Shown in pieces: positions 1 to 13,664 of a stretch of DNA of 64,000 nucleotides. How positions within the stretch are numbered: position 1 is the stretch's first letter; each line of letters opens with the position of its first letter. Made by a program: the position numbers and the translations under genes. Below the pieces are notes generated by a model. It was given only the letters and a program-made list of their open reading frames with translations, was not told where the DNA came from and ran no database searches. The DNA lies in NCBI GenBank assembly GCA_002205965.3, contig NADL03000090.1, forward strand, positions 281,074-345,073. Reading direction: 5' to 3'. The stretch comes from Kappaphycus alvarezii. Lineage: Eukaryota; Rhodophyta; Florideophyceae; Gigartinales; Solieriaceae.

Positions 1-1647
1 ATCTTAATTTTTGAAAGAACCGTAAGCGATCACCCGCATTGAAGGAAAGCAAGTATTCATATATCACGATGAATTATCGGTTCACAATATATAGCACAGA
101 TAAAGCCTTACTTTGATAAGAAGAGGGGATTGATCGAGAATCATTTTATCGAATTTCTCTATCCAAGAAACCCAGCCTTTACTTATCTTCACTTAGGGAA
201 GCCAAAGGTATAATATTACAGGGACTGATTAAGAAATAAACTTGGAAGAAAAAATTAAAAAAGGACGTACCGAAGGACTCCAATGTGTTGAATGGAAGAC
301 TCGCACCAGCTGTAAAGATTCTAGGAATGAAGAGGAATATAGGAAAGCTTGTTTGTTGTCCAGAGATACAAGGACATAGACGAAAGATTTCTCTTCTACG
401 ATGCTATAGACAGAAAGTAGAGTTCAAAAAGAACTCCGTTGGCTTTAACAGCACTACTTGGATACAAAATCTGCTCGAAAGACGTCAACCAAGCGTAATT
501 TTAATCTAATGAAAACCTTTACAAAAAGTTTTACTTGAAATCTCCCAAAGGGCTTGAATCTTCTGAGAGATAACTGCTCTAACTGATGAATTCATTGTAC
601 GAGCTTGCAGACTCCGGAGACTATTGGTACAGAATACTTATTCTTCACTTGAGACATGGCTTAGGCATGAAACCGATCAATGATGATCTCTCAGTGTTTA
701 TTAAACATGAAATTTCAAGGTCAATAGTAATGATTGCAACGTATCTAATGATTTTTTGGCCTGTTGCAATAATAAGATCAAGAAAATAACCGAGAAATCA
801 CTTCATAAATTTGTATCAAGAGAGAAGAAGTATGGTGATAACATATTTGCAGAGGCAATAGTCCAAAAGACAGATTTTGGTTCCGATTTCAGTCAACATC
901 AATATGAGAAAAGTCTCAAGTTACTTCCATCTGATGGAAGTTTCTCCAAATTTATGAGACAAAAATTTGCTCAGCTTACACACACCAGATCAGTAATATG
1001 TTGCATTTTCAAGCAGTACGCTCCGGTGACTGAAACTAAGTTTTCAACAGATGAAATCAATCGCATCAACGATAGGCCGGCTTGTAAAAGGGGACCCATT
1101 AGTGCCTCTCTAGTAATATAAGCTCAATTTCAACAAACTAGGGTTGAAAGTCTACAACGACACTTCCTTTGCCAATAATGGTGAAAATATGTCCCAACTG
1201 GGGTACAATATACTCTTTACAGATGAGAAAAATAGGTGCAGTGTGCTGGCGTACTCAAGCGACAAGAGCCGTATAGTAAACAGTTCCATCCTAGGTTCAG
1301 ACGTGGGCGCCTTCGCTGACGCCTTCGCGGCGTACATACATGAACCCGATATTAATTTAATTCTCGTAACTAAGATATCCTTATCAATATTCACAGATTC
1401 CTAGAACCTATTCAATGCGGGGGCAAAGTTCTCCTCAACTTTGAAGAAAAGGATGATGGAATAAATACGTGTGGTTTGGCGTGCTTATCAAAGGAATGAG
1501 GCACCTGAAGTCAGTTCTGTAAGAACTTCAAACAATACTGCTGGTGGTTTTACGAAAGTTGAGACATGCGAAGCGCTCACCCAATTTTTCTCTCGAAACA
1601 GTCGCGAGTTGATATTCGAGCAATTTATTCAACAATCTGAAGCCTAG
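1..1647 (+). pseudogene. Ty1/copia pol relic: 3' part of RT plus RNase H
   Basis: Decayed C-terminal half of a copia polyprotein, cut by the window edge. Pieces appear in the expected order but in different frames. The RT N-terminal block lies around 260-400 (residues DVPKDSNVL then GRLAPAVK). The LYELADSGDYW block follows near 590. An LTHTRSVICC block, matching the end of the RT domain, lies near 985-1010. RNase H runs from 1144 (YNDTSFANN, SQLGYN, FADAFAAY, IFTDS). The tail NNTAGGFTK leads to a stop at 1645-1647. Several stops and frameshifts interrupt it, so it is inactive. The same blocks occur in the element at 34725-39391, so both belong to one lineage. Family assignment is by motif recognition and is fairly secure. 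Confidence 0.75.
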
Positions 1648-2636
1648 AATATAGGAGAATGATAAGGATTGTTTAAAATGCAAACACACGCAGGTGCACG
1701 TCACCTATCAACGCAAGGATATGGGCTTTGAGCGACCGTAAAGATCCCCTTCAAATCATCTTTTGAATTATTTTATTCTTCCCAATACAGACCGTAGATA
1801 TTTATTGGGATATTTGTTTGAAGTCAGGTCTTTCTAATCCACTTGTTATATACATAGGTACTATTGTATATATTTATAGATCTTAAAGAGAGTTCTCCGT
1901 GATTTTTTATAGTAGATAACAACCATCGAGCATGCTGGCGCTGTAAAATGGTGCGACAGTTGTGCATAAGTAATGGAATGACCGCGCCAGGGTTCTTAAA
2001 AGGAAAGACCAAACTAAGAAGTTTTATCAGTACACGACCAAAACTTCAAAGCAAAAACCTCCTTGATTTGTTCAGAGTCGTCGCAAGCGCCTCTGCGCTT
2101 TTCATTTACTTTTAATAAACGAAAGTGTTACCGTAGACGCAAGAAGGGAACATAAAAAAGGCGTAAGAACTGTCCAGAGTTGATGTATGACGTGACACTT
2201 TCAATTTACTGTAGCCCAAAAATGTGAAAACCACCACCTTACAGTATATAATACCTGAGCACTAATTTATAATCACTGGTGGTACCCATGATTTTACAGT
2301 GTACTTATCCTAATGAGCTTGTTCGAATTCCTGCGTACCAAAGCACCGTCGTTATGTAGCTTTTTAAATAGTGTAATTGATCGTCGCCAATCTTGCCGCA
2401 TCTGTTGGAAATCTTACCAACGGCATCCACGTAGAAAATCACCAGCAAAAAAGGGACGCAATAAGCGTATCCAGTAAGCATGTTGATGTTTTACACTATA
2501 ATAAATCCACTAGAAAAGTAAATTTCCGAAAGAGCACAAGTCCATTTCGGCTGATGGTTTGGGGACGACTGACCCTCATAGGCACACAGGCTGAGCTTGA
2601 AAAGGAATTGCAGATACCTTTGATTTAAAGTTCCAC
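1648..2636. other. No recognised feature
   Basis: AT-rich sequence between two relics. The only frame of note (2377-2628, +) begins with TTG and has no motif I recognise. I see no LTR or repeat that closes the copia relic on its right. Confidence 0.4.
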
Positions 2637-2950
2637 ATCATGGTTTTCACTTGAACCCGGAGAAGGCTCGCCGCTTCCGTCTTCTTATGCTTGTCATTCA
2701 GACAACCCTCTTGCTGTATCGCTTACCAAAAGGGAAATCTGAGAAATTCATTGACTTCTTTGGTGCCCCAATCGATTCTCCTCAATTCATGAAAAACTTT
2801 CTCAATGAGAATATTGACAGGTGAAAAAATACGTTGTCGCTGATCGAAATTATTGAGTGGGCCCTTATTGCGTTCATCTTTTCTCAATCGTATGCCTATG
2901 CACTAAAGCTACATTACATCATGAGGTTGATACCGCCGAGTGCGGCAAGC
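2637..2950 (+). pseudogene. Possible non-LTR reverse-transcriptase fragment
   Basis: A short frame reads HGFHLNPEKARRF and then FFGAPIDSPQFM. This resembles the LNP.K block and the following LGAPIGS.eF block seen downstream of the YxDD motif in some non-LTR RT proteins. A stop follows, and a second frame continues with YAYALKLHYIMRLIP, which could match the later Y..RTIP block. No YxDD was found upstream and the match is weak. It may be chance. If real, it could be related to the C-terminal fragments at 19.9-21.6 kb. Confidence 0.2.
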
Positions 2951-3099
2951 GCCATTGTAATTACAGTCAGTCAAGAGTATGGAATAGCACTAGAGGTCAA
3001 ACAACCTACTGATGGCAAAAGAAATTCGCCAGCAACTCCTCTGATGGCCCACTCTGATGGCCCACGGTGATTTATCAAAACAAAATAGGTCGAGATATC

Positions 3100-6000
3100 A
3101 TCTAACTTTTGGCCACATCCGTAAGGGAAAAGCCAAGATTAGATACGTGAGAAGTGAGTAAATTGCTGAAGACATCATTACAAATAATTTGGATTTGTAG
3201 TAGTTTCGGCACTGACTCAAGATGGTTGCTAGGAAGTGGTGAACACTCGAGGTGTTTTACGATGGGGATTATTGACTGTGGCGGCAAGAAAACCTGTGCA
3301 GCTTTTCAAATTGGCGGACATCCACCCTAAATGAAAGTTAGAGATTAGGTGTTGGGGAAGAGAATCTTGAATTCTTTCACCAGGCGTGATATAAGCTGTA
3401 ATTTTGTGAATCTGATGTCCATGAAACGCACAAATGTTGCTCACTCTCAGTTCCATAAAAGATCCCAGCAATTTTATTATACTTAACTTCCTTTGAATTG
3501 TATCCTTCTGTATCCTGAGTAAATTATCTGCTTGTGGAATACTATTACTTCCAAGCTAGCAGCATAACAGAGAGGCTCGAGATGTAAATCGAACATTAAG
3601 CCATATGTTGACTGATACCTTTTAGGGCGATTGCTGTAATTACCGAAAGTTTTCAATGTCCCATTTGAATTATTAATTCTCTTCTCTCGTACATGTGAAA
3701 AGAAAATTGAGTTTAGCGCGACTTTTTTCAGAATTTGAGAATTAAAGCAGCCAAATTCTGCTTTTATTTCATGTGAAAGGTTGATAGCCTCAGGACTGAC
3801 CTTTGCTGTGAATTCATCTTTCTGTAGAGCATTTTTGCGGTATATTTTAATATTTTTATAAGTGGGTGGAGAACCTTTTTCCACCTGCGTATTCATAAAG
3901 CACCAGATTGGAAAAATCTATTATTCACCTTAGGAAGGGTGGTTACGAATAAGAGCATTGTAAATCGCATCGGCATCAAGATAAGTTGATGGTTGACTTG
4001 ACCCATATGTTCCTAAGGTCTGTACCTTTCAAAGTTATCATCTCCCGTGAGGCAGCAGACAAGGCCAGAAGACACATGTATTGAGGACTGGACGAGGCAT
4101 TTTTGCTGGACTCTTGTATTGATGCCTACTTTAGCCTTACTGTAGAACGTTTCATTCATCTCCAAATTGTAGTCCTCATTAAATGAGCCATCATCAAGAA
4201 AGATCTAACTGCAACTGATAAATGCCATCGAAAGAGCATGCATTGTATCATTTTTTCCACCATTCCAACCTAAAACAGCGTCAAAAATCACTTTGGGGCT
4301 GGATTCTCGTGCATAGTCCCTTACATCATTTACTGCGTAAAGATTTTGGAGCGGAACCATTGTTGGTACGTTACTTTAAAACATTTTACATTTGTACGCT
4401 CCACTCTGCTTATTTGAGCGCCTAGTCGCAAACTGCTGCGTACTGACTAGTTATGCGTCAGAAATATCCCTGAATATGAGTCGATTATGCGGAGCTGGCG
4501 AAAGACGATCCATTCTGCGCATCGCTGTGCTATTGTCAGAAAATTTGATGTTGCTGAATGACAATCCTCCACGATTTCTTTCATTTTTTAGAGTTCCGTA
4601 ATCTCTATAGATTCTTTCGTGAAGAGAGTTCCTCTCCCCCTCGATTTTAACTTTACGTATGTCAACCAATGTTTTGACAGAGTCCTGCATGCACTTTGGT
4701 TTTTTAAAATTAAACCGAGCATTTTGAAGAATTTGTTGTTTTCTAGGTCTCGGACAACTATTTTTTCACTTTATTCACCCCAAAAAGGCTACTCTTCGCA
4801 GGAATGGGATTGGTAACAATTCATATATCAGGATCGAGGGCCATCTCTTCCGGAATCACAAAAAACGGACAGCGATCATATTAAATGGCGGGTTTCTCTA
4901 AAGTAAGGGCCCCTGTTTCCACTATTTCATCACTTGAGTCTATGAAAACTGCATCCTTGCCTTTATCTTCTACTACCGCTTCAATCTGCGTGTCATGATG
5001 AACCCTAACAATTTTTTCTTCACTAGGACCTGGAGTCAACACCTTGATTTTTCCTCCAAGTCTCTGCAGTTAATTATAGAATAAGACTATCCAACGAATA
5101 GATGAGAGCGTATGAGGTGCTCACATATTACCGGAATAGAGCTAAAGTACCTTGACCCAAGAATCTATAGGCGTGACCCCTTACCATACCCACTTTTGGC
5201 CGATATTATACAACCGGTCAAATCCTCCTCACCCTTTCCTTATAGAATGCTGGAGAGCATTTTGACGAAAGACTCTGAGTTTTATTCGCCTCTTCTTCTG
5301 AAAATCAGTAACAATACAACGCGGCATAGTTCGTCTGCAATTTCATCGGCGGAGTGTGATTCTTTATCTTCCTTACAAGAAGTGAGCATTTCAAATTTAT
5401 TGTCGGCAGATCTGGACCCAAACAAGTCATCATCAAGGGTTGCAATCAAATGAAGAGCAATGAAGAGCACTGATGCGATGAAGTTGAGATCAAGTTTGTT
5501 TGAGCCGGCTAGATGCCTCAGGGTACCGACATTTTGTCTATAGGGGTAACATGAGTAGTTTATGAAATTTGCGTCTGCTTTTCAGCCATTTTGTTTTTGA
5601 GAGACCGCCCAAACTATATAACCAGATGTCGCCGACTATTTCTCAAGCTATTTGGTGTAAAAATAAGTTATAAGTTCAATGTAAAAATTGTGGGCTGTGG
5701 TGGTTTTGAAGTCGTCGATTGTTATGGCTGTAGGGTAGCGCCCAGGTGGCGCCTACGGCTCAGCTTGATATGGATATTTTTATAGAAGTGATAATACCGT
5801 AAAGTACTATTGTGACTTCACATGCCAATATCAACCGTGGAAGGAGATGTGGAGTGCAAGTCTAAGAATTACTGAATGGAACTCAGACATATTTTTGCGT
5901 TTTTCGAAATTTTTAATTTTCGAGTGTATTTGCTTAAATGCAACACCTGGGAAATAAATGCAGTCGGAAATACCTAAAGAACTTAATTGAAAAAAAGGTC

Positions 6001-9000
6001 ACTAAGGAGAGTACGTATGCCTTTCATGGAAGATATATTAGAGATATATTTATGTTTACGCCTAAGGAGCACAAACAGAGCATAAACACTTCATAATCAG
6101 AACCATATAATTCTAAACGCTCTGTTTAAATGTAAAATTAGGGGACGTAACCCATGTTTCTGTGCCTTCGCGATGTTTTTGCCCCCACCTGCTGCTATTT
6201 ATCGCCAAATTGAACCTCCAAGGCAGCTGAAGTCGTAAATTGGTACTTCAACGCTGAAAGAGACGTGCGATAGGATCAATCCTCTCACATTTGTAATTTT
6301 ATGGCAACAGAAGTCCCTTAAACTTCAATCCGGAATTTCCGATCTGGGAATCTTCCTATTATGTAATTTGTCAGCCTCATGAACGATAGTGCTAGTTTGA
6401 GACTTCCTATCTTGTAATGACTCAAGTCTAGTGTTGCTTCAGTCATTAATTATGTGATCATATAGAAGTAACAGTAATAAATTTTGCATATTTTGGGCAG
6501 TTTTGCGATCTCCGTCAATACTTGGGCTGATTTGGTTCTGAAATTCAGTCCGAAATTGATTAACCTAATTCATCTTGCTACTTTCTAATTATTACAATTT
6601 AAAAGCTGTAAAAGCAAAGCGTTCTTTATATTAGATTCATAAGCATATAAATTTTGATTTTGTATATACTAGCCAGTTCTTGCTTATAACGTAAATATTA
6701 TTTCTCAAATTAGGACTCGTGAAATTTATTTTTACATACTTCTAAGTCTAAAATCAAGCTAGCTTTAATGGCTGGGCGCCTGAAAAATCAGTAAAAGCGT
6801 GAAAATGCATAGTTCTTTTATGACTTGAGCTAGCAGATGAACATCAAGAAAAGCAAGCCAGTAATTCCAGGACGATTCTTCTAAACTCTGCAGCATTCCA
6901 TGACTCTTTGAGCGACGTAATATTTGCTGTGTCCCAAATACGCAAAAGGTGCATCAATAACGCTGCGCATCAAATCTTCGTCAACAGAATGTCACTACTG
7001 CGTTAATCGCAACATCCTCTTCAAGGTATCCCGGGCATTTAGAATGGTCTTCATTTTCATTTCTTAGTATTTACACTATTTACCCTATCCTTTTCAGGCA
7101 CATGTACATTGAATACGCGGAAAGGAGTGAAATAGTACAATTTCCCATAGAGATTCCAAAAACATTTTTCCCTAAATGACCATGTTTAAACATATTTCTT
7201 AGTGCCAAAGTTTGTTGAACTACTTTCATTACTTGAAAGAAGCACATAATGGCTGTATTGGGAGCCGGCTCCAAAAGTGCGGGGGCTTACGTATCAAGGC
7301 GGCGTGTAAGAATTTTTCTTAGTGTAGATGAGCCGACAGTCTCTCTCAAATGAAATATTGACATTAGTTCCGCTTTGATACAGTGACTAAGATTGAGAAG
7401 AGCTCGCAAAAAAATACGGTGAATTTTAAGTGGTTCCAAGATTACCAGGCACCTTTAGCAATGCTAGAAAGTCGGACAAAAAGTGAAAGATTTGAACTCA
7501 AATTTTGATTTCAATTTCATCGCAGAGGTTTAATGTTATCGCATGATTTCAATAATTCATCCTTAGTATTTATCTTACTTAAATCACGAGAAAGTGGGAC
7601 TAAATACGATTCATAGCTTTTAGACTGGCTTTCTCTACCCAAAAATACGTATAACCCATTTCATTAGAAAACGCCAACTCGGAGAAATATTAAGCGCTAG
7701 AGCTATTAAAAGGCAGCAGTCGCAATTGCTATTTTCAAACTCCTAAAATCGGTCACAAGACGCCCCAATGAACCCATAAAGAGTGCTCTTAAACCTCTCT
7801 TGGTTCTCTAAAAATACAGTGATAAGGAATGCTATTGAAAAAGTCGAACGCCCCTGCTTCGGTCCCTTTTCCATTAAAACTGTTCTTAAAATATACATAA
7901 ATCAATTTTGGTGAGTCAAGATTGCACAAGATAATATTTAGTATGAGTTAATTGACGCAGAAGCACAAGAATCGAGTCCAGCACCTTTTCAAAACGAACT
8001 TGAACTTAAAGAGCCCGTTATCATAGACTATGTCCGTAGAAATCTTTGTCGAAGAAGATCCATTGCTTTCGAAAACAAAGATGATTTTTAGATTCTAACT
8101 TAGAATACTTGAAATATATCGAAGTATTTTTTTCCAAGTTTTATATGGACAAGCAGTGTTTTAAATATACTCAGTATAACTTTACGCTACTCACCAAACT
8201 CTAAAACCAAATCAATCCATTTCGGTTCGCTTCTACCCATGGAGTAAAACTGTATCGTATGATGGGAGTTGCTACGGTAATAGCTTTCACTGAAATCCTC
8301 CTTATTTTTTGACAATATATTCCAGCTACAATCATCGCTTTTAATATTCAGCTCACTTCTTTTTCCATGAGAACAGTACTCTTCTACCAATATACTATTT
8401 TAAGTTATATTTCCTTGATACTTTACATCATATCGAACACAACAGCAGGCTCAATTTAATTCAGATAGGGTTACCTTTTAAAAATATCCTGGGCTCCTGA
8501 ATAATAGAGTTCTTTTCTACCATTAGGAGTCAAAAAATTAGCAGAAGAATCAGGGGTTATTGGTCTCTTCAGTAAATAACAGTCTGACTTCGTTCGGACG
8601 CGTAGGAGAACAACATATTTGAAAAGCGTTCGTATTTCTCAAAAAAAAAATCAAGCTAAATCATCGGAATAATTCGCTCACAGTGGCTACTTAGATTGCT
8701 CATTTCGTTCCTATATGAAATTTGCGAATCTTTTTTACGTCCAAACAGTTGTGCGGGAAACTAGATTACCATGTCCGCCTCTATAAATTTACTAGAGCAG
8801 ATAATGAAACGATCCATAATAAAATATAAAAACTTGCAAACCAGCCAATCTGAACAAAATATTGACCACTCGACAGGTTTTTTCCGTTTAAAAAGTTACG
8901 AGTTACCCGAATCCAGACCTTTTGTTCCACCAAATTGCAGATGGAATCTACAACATGATCAAACATAGTTGAATTTCCGTCTCTTGATCACCAACGAGAG

Positions 9001-12000
9001 GTTTTGAAAACTTTTGGAAAAGCACCAAATTTTTTCGTCGAACTCCGGCACGCGATAATCGGTGGAAACTAAAAAAATCATGGCCTTTTCCTCCATTGGG
9101 TACCAAATGTTCTTTCCTCTTCTTTTCTGCTCCCTATTTCGAACAAAAAATGATAGCCATTTCAGGATTGAGGGCAGAAAAAGGAGCTACGTTCTTTCGG
9201 GCAGATTAAAATACCTTCTTACCTTGATCAAAATGGGGAAAACCTCTTTCAGGTTCTCATAGAAAATGGTCAAGACTTCAGGTTTTATTAGTAGTTGGTC
9301 AGTTTAATCAAGGAAAAATCTGTCTAGCAATGAAACCGCATGGTATTACATAACTACGTTAGTGAAGATTCTGTGTTAGGGGTAAAAGAATATTAGGCTA
9401 GTCATTGATCTGGAAATATTTTTAATTTGTTTTTAAATGATTTGTGGTGGCGTGTAATAGATCTTATTTGTCTTTTTTCTTCTTCGTTGTAATTTTAACG
9501 TCCAAAAATATCCATAAAAGTACTTTATGTGGATTTTTTGTTGATAAAAACGATCAATAGCTTTTTTATGGGTAAATTATCGATATAATTTTCACTTCTT
9601 TGTTCGGTATTCCAACCAAGTTTCTGTCTTACTTCATCTGTGCCCTCAAGAGAAGAGATGGCGGGTAGAAGATAATTATCTAAACCCCTTCCTCCTGCGG
9701 ATTTTCCCAAAACTTGAACATTCACAGAGCACTTTCGAGCCATCGTAATTATCTCTCTAATTAAGCTCCATGAACCCTTCCTAGATCAAGGAAACATCAA
9801 GCGGCACTAGGTACGCAGTGATGAAATCTACCAGGGTTATTTTCGGAGACGACGATTTTAAGAACAAAAATTGCACATAGGTCCCTTCTACCTGTGAAAT
9901 ATTTCCCTTCATTTATATTTTGATATATAAGAATGGATTAAACAACAATATCCCTCTCTAATTCCAACTGCAATCAACTTCAGTATGGTCAAATCAAATG
10001 AAATACGTTTGCTCGTGTAAATTATTGTAAGATCCAAAGCACTTTTCCTTTCGTTTTCTTACATAAATTTTCAAGTAAAAACTTTTGCGTAGATCCCAGT
10101 GAAAGGCAAGACTTTTCTCAAAAACATTCATAGCGATCAAGAAAGTTGAAAGCCAGAAGATTTCAGATAATGTTCTTCAGTGACTGCTAACTACTGGATT
10201 AAAGTTGAAATGACAAATACTAGAAATTAAAAGTGGGGCATGAAAAAGATAGATTCGAGGCCCAGGTCAACCAGCTCTAGGAGTACAAAAGGGAATAATT
10301 TGGTATAACTAAGTACCCCAACTGAAATTGATATCCCTCTGTGTCTGAATGGGCCTTTTTTCGGGTACAAAGCCGAGTGAAAGCCGAATTCAAATCGGAA
10401 AAATGAATAATAATATCGAAAAAGTAAAACTTTTTTCAGTAAAAAATGTATCAAGAACGTTTGAAATTTTTAACAAGGCTCCCTTATCTGCTTTATGACT
10501 ATGCTGGGGTAAAATGTCCGCTTGGATGTGATTTGTCGCATTAAGCTGTCAAAATATTGGTCCGACACAAGACCTGAGTCCCAGAGTTCGAGTGCTTCCC
10601 GTAACAGAAGCTTCAGTACAGTAGGTAAGAGGTTTCATAAGTATAACATATGATACAGAAGGGGGAGCGCACAGAACCTTGGGACTGTATGGTTGTACAG
10701 TATTTATTGAAAGCGCTGTCCTCGCAAAGCGGCCGCTTGTCGTAGAAATTGTTCCCACAAATAGTGACATAGACTATTCGAATTTTTCCTCGCAAGTTGT
10801 CGTAATCCCCCTCAGTAATTTCTGTAATTATCACAGTGATAAAAAACTAAGTATTGTAAATCAGTTTATTTTGCCTAGCACTTTGATCAGTGCTGCACGC
10901 GTGATTTTTAATTACAGTCGAAGCTAATCAATTCCATAATTTTTATTTCCTGGCGCAAAAAACTTCATTAGCAGTTGTGAGCAGAGTAAGAACTCTGTTA
11001 CAAAAAATCGAATTAGGAAATGGGGAGCTTTCTAGGATAATGATTCAGTCGGAACTATTATAAACCTTTTTAAAGGGTGACGTCGTTAAAATAGATTATG
11101 TTGCAGAAAAATTAGTCCTTGACTACCCCTTCAAAAGAACTAAAACCAACATTTAAAAAAACTGAAAATACATTTAATAACCCCGCTTACATTCACAACT
11201 CAGCCGACCTACAGGAATTCAGTTTTCGCCTTGTCTCTTTGGACCGACTACGTGTATGCCGATAATCAAGGGGTTGATACCTAATTAATTAATTATTTCA
11301 CTTGTCCCAATGGGCCGGTGGTCTTCAATTCGATATTCAGAGATACATTACTCTCAGCTAGAAGTAAATTAGTGAGTCAATGTCACCCAAAAAGGTAGAT
11401 AAATTCTGAATGCCTCCCAACACCTGTAGGACTATAGATGCTATCAAGAGTTGCTTCTTATCGAGCGGGTGAGCAAGGAGAGTGTGAAAGACAGAGTTAA
11501 CACGATTAATACAATATCAGTGCAGAAACCAGTGCAAGAGAGGAAAAATAATCTGAATCTCAAGTGAAACTCTACTTTCACCTCTCTTTCGGGTTCGAGA
11601 GCCAAATATTTCTTATCTACTGAGTAAATTTTTGATTGCAGCTGTTCTGAAGCGATTTCTCGCCAATATCTAGTTCACAGATTCGTAAATGGCAATTTGG
11701 CTACGCACAATCTCTATTCCTCTTATCATAGGGCTAAAAATATCTTTTCACGCTGCCCCTTTCACAAAAAACCACGAACCTCGCCATAAAATTTAACGAT
11801 GCCTCAATCACATATTTCGTGGAAAAACTTCTCCTAAAATAGATAAATGTTTTACTATTGAATTTTAGGTGGCTTTCGGATGGGAAAAGAAGGAGAAAAT
11901 ATGAAACGAAAGCAGAGGACCTTCCTTTCCGTTTTATTCGTGCTCTGATTCCTCATAGTGCATCACAGGTAAATTAATGAGCATTAGAAGAGGGTAGAAA

Positions 12001-12009
12001 GAGAATTAA
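3100..12009. other. Long AT-rich stretch with no recognised gene
   Basis: Almost 9 kb in which both strands show only short frames broken by frequent stops. The longest are 3483-3896 (-) and 5112-5453 (+, with an ATG), and neither has a motif I know. A protein-like frame with acidic and charged residues lies around 4860-5070 (-). There is a perfect 9-bp inverted repeat (AAACAGAGC ... GCTCTGTTT) near 6070-6125. Old, diverged transposon debris is the most likely content, judging from the flanks. Confidence 0.4.
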
Positions 12010-13131
12010 TTAGAGAGTAGGTAGAATAGGGGCTTCCCAAGAGCAATACTTGTGACTTGCAGTCTCCGGATTGTACTGTCCAGGGAACTCACAAATACAG
12101 CATCGGGTGCTTTCGGAGGGAATCCTTCGTGAATCAGTATGCCCTGGACCGTTTCTATGCATAGAGATTCGCCACTTTTGTAAGTAAAAACATAAAATAG
12201 AAACAGAAAAAAGCAGTATACCTGACTATATGAAAATGGCCCCAACCGAAAAGGCATCCACCAACTACACGAGATCAAAGTTTTTGTAGGTGACTGAAGT
12301 GCTAAAGTAGAGGTTGACGGACATGTGAGAGGAGTAGTAGTTATTAAATTTTATTCCTCCAGTGAAAAACTCTAAAGGTATAGGCTTTGGAACCCCCGCG
12401 TACACCCTTGAGAGCTGATCGAGTATTTTCGTTCGAATTTGACTCCAACTTTCGTTCTTCTCCTGAAATGAAACATTTTTTCAGCTTATATACACATATT
12501 CCTGGCGATAATATCGATAAAGCTACAAATGGCGCCGTAAAATGCAGGAAAAAACTTCCTGTGGGCGCAACCAATTTGAAAAAATATACTTGCCAGAAAC
12601 CAAACAAATACACTCTTAACAATCTTCTTCATAGAGTTCAGAACCTGGTACTTCCCTCAGGGCATCATAAGTACCCATGTAGTTCCCAAAGATAACCTTG
12701 AATGGCTCACGATTGCCTATCCCCTCATGCAACGAATCAATCTTATATCACCCCCCTCAAACCAAATCCTTGGCCGGGACCACCTGATCCATCCAATTCA
12801 TTCTTTCACCTCCTTGATGACCCGGCTCGACTTCCCTGGACTCCTTCATCTCCTTCTCTCTACCCTCAGAGTCGTCCTCGCCCTCTTCTTCTTTTATCCA
12901 GTAGGCCATTTTCTGGGAAACTCGCTCCTCGAAGCACTCCTCTGAGACACCGCCTTTCTCTTCCAAGTCTACCCCCTCCCCGACCTTTGCTTTGATCTTT
13001 ACTAGATGACGAGCTACAAGCTCCGTCAGGCGCTTGTTAGTTTGTCGATAGAGGTAGTCCCCAATGATGATTGGGCCTGAAGGGAATAGAGGGGAGACAA
13101 TGACGGGGCGAGGATGGCGGGATTTGAACAT
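12010..13131 (-). CDS. Probable multi-exon host gene, unknown product
   Basis: I do not recognise this protein. The first large exon has an ATG at 13131 and an open frame that also extends upstream to 13284. It contains GPIIIGDYLYRQTNKR and then a long Glu/Lys-rich stretch (EEEGEDDSEGREKE). Its stop at 12757 can be bypassed by a 42-nt GT-AG intron (GTGGTC to ATAAG) leading to an exon at 12741 with FKVIFGNYMGTYDALRE. A further exon at 12462-12271 follows a TTTCAG acceptor (QLSRVYAGVPKPIPLEFF). The last exon, 12174-12010, has CCICEFPGQY and ends in TAA. The donor after the second exon is unresolved: GTTAAG at 12620 gives a stop across the join, while GTACCA keeps the frame. Local GC and protein-like composition differ from the AT-rich left flank. 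Exon borders are inference. Confidence 0.42.
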
Positions 13132-13664
13132 GGGGCGAGAAGGGGAGATTTCGGGCGTACTGGGTGCTAACGGGGTCAAAATTGTTGATTTGTTGTTTTT
13201 AGGGATCCAATGATAAATTTTAGCCCGCACCCAATAGTTTTTGATAACGTTAATAGATGCGGATTGGCAGGCTTGCCGAATCAAAATAGGAGTAAATTTT
13301 CACTGCAGTGGGAACTGGTGTAAATCGCCTTTAAAAGGAACGTTTCTGGCGAAAATTAAGTGAGTAAATCTTTATTTTTGAAAAATATGTTTAGGGTTGA
13401 AGAATATCAAGTAACTCGAGAATTCTGAAAGATTACTTTCAAAGACAGCGATAGTTGTAAATAAATGAGAAAAAGAAAAAAGAAAAGAGTGCAGAGAAAG
13501 GAGAATTTCTTCGCGCAAAAAAAGAAAGTGTAGAGGGAAACATTAGGGGAAAGAACAAGGGCACAAAGAATTGGGACTTCAGTCCCCTTCTAATCGGCCC
13601 AGTTCTGATTAGAGTGCCAGTAAATTATATGAAAAATGCATTTGTTCAGAAGCATATATCAATT
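13132..13664. other. Spacer between the host gene and the Helitron relic
   Basis: No coding motif, although the frame of the neighbouring gene stays open to 13284. A perfect GGGACT-TC-AGTCCC hairpin lies at about 13571-13584, just beyond the helicase stop, where a Helitron 3' end could lie. I could not confirm a terminus. Confidence 0.3.

Noticed and set aside
13500..13664. Helitron 3' terminus (hairpin plus CTAA before T on the - strand)
   Set aside because: A perfect 6-bp hairpin and a CTAA word exist, but the spacing is about 26 bases rather than the usual roughly ten, and no 5' TC end was paired with it.
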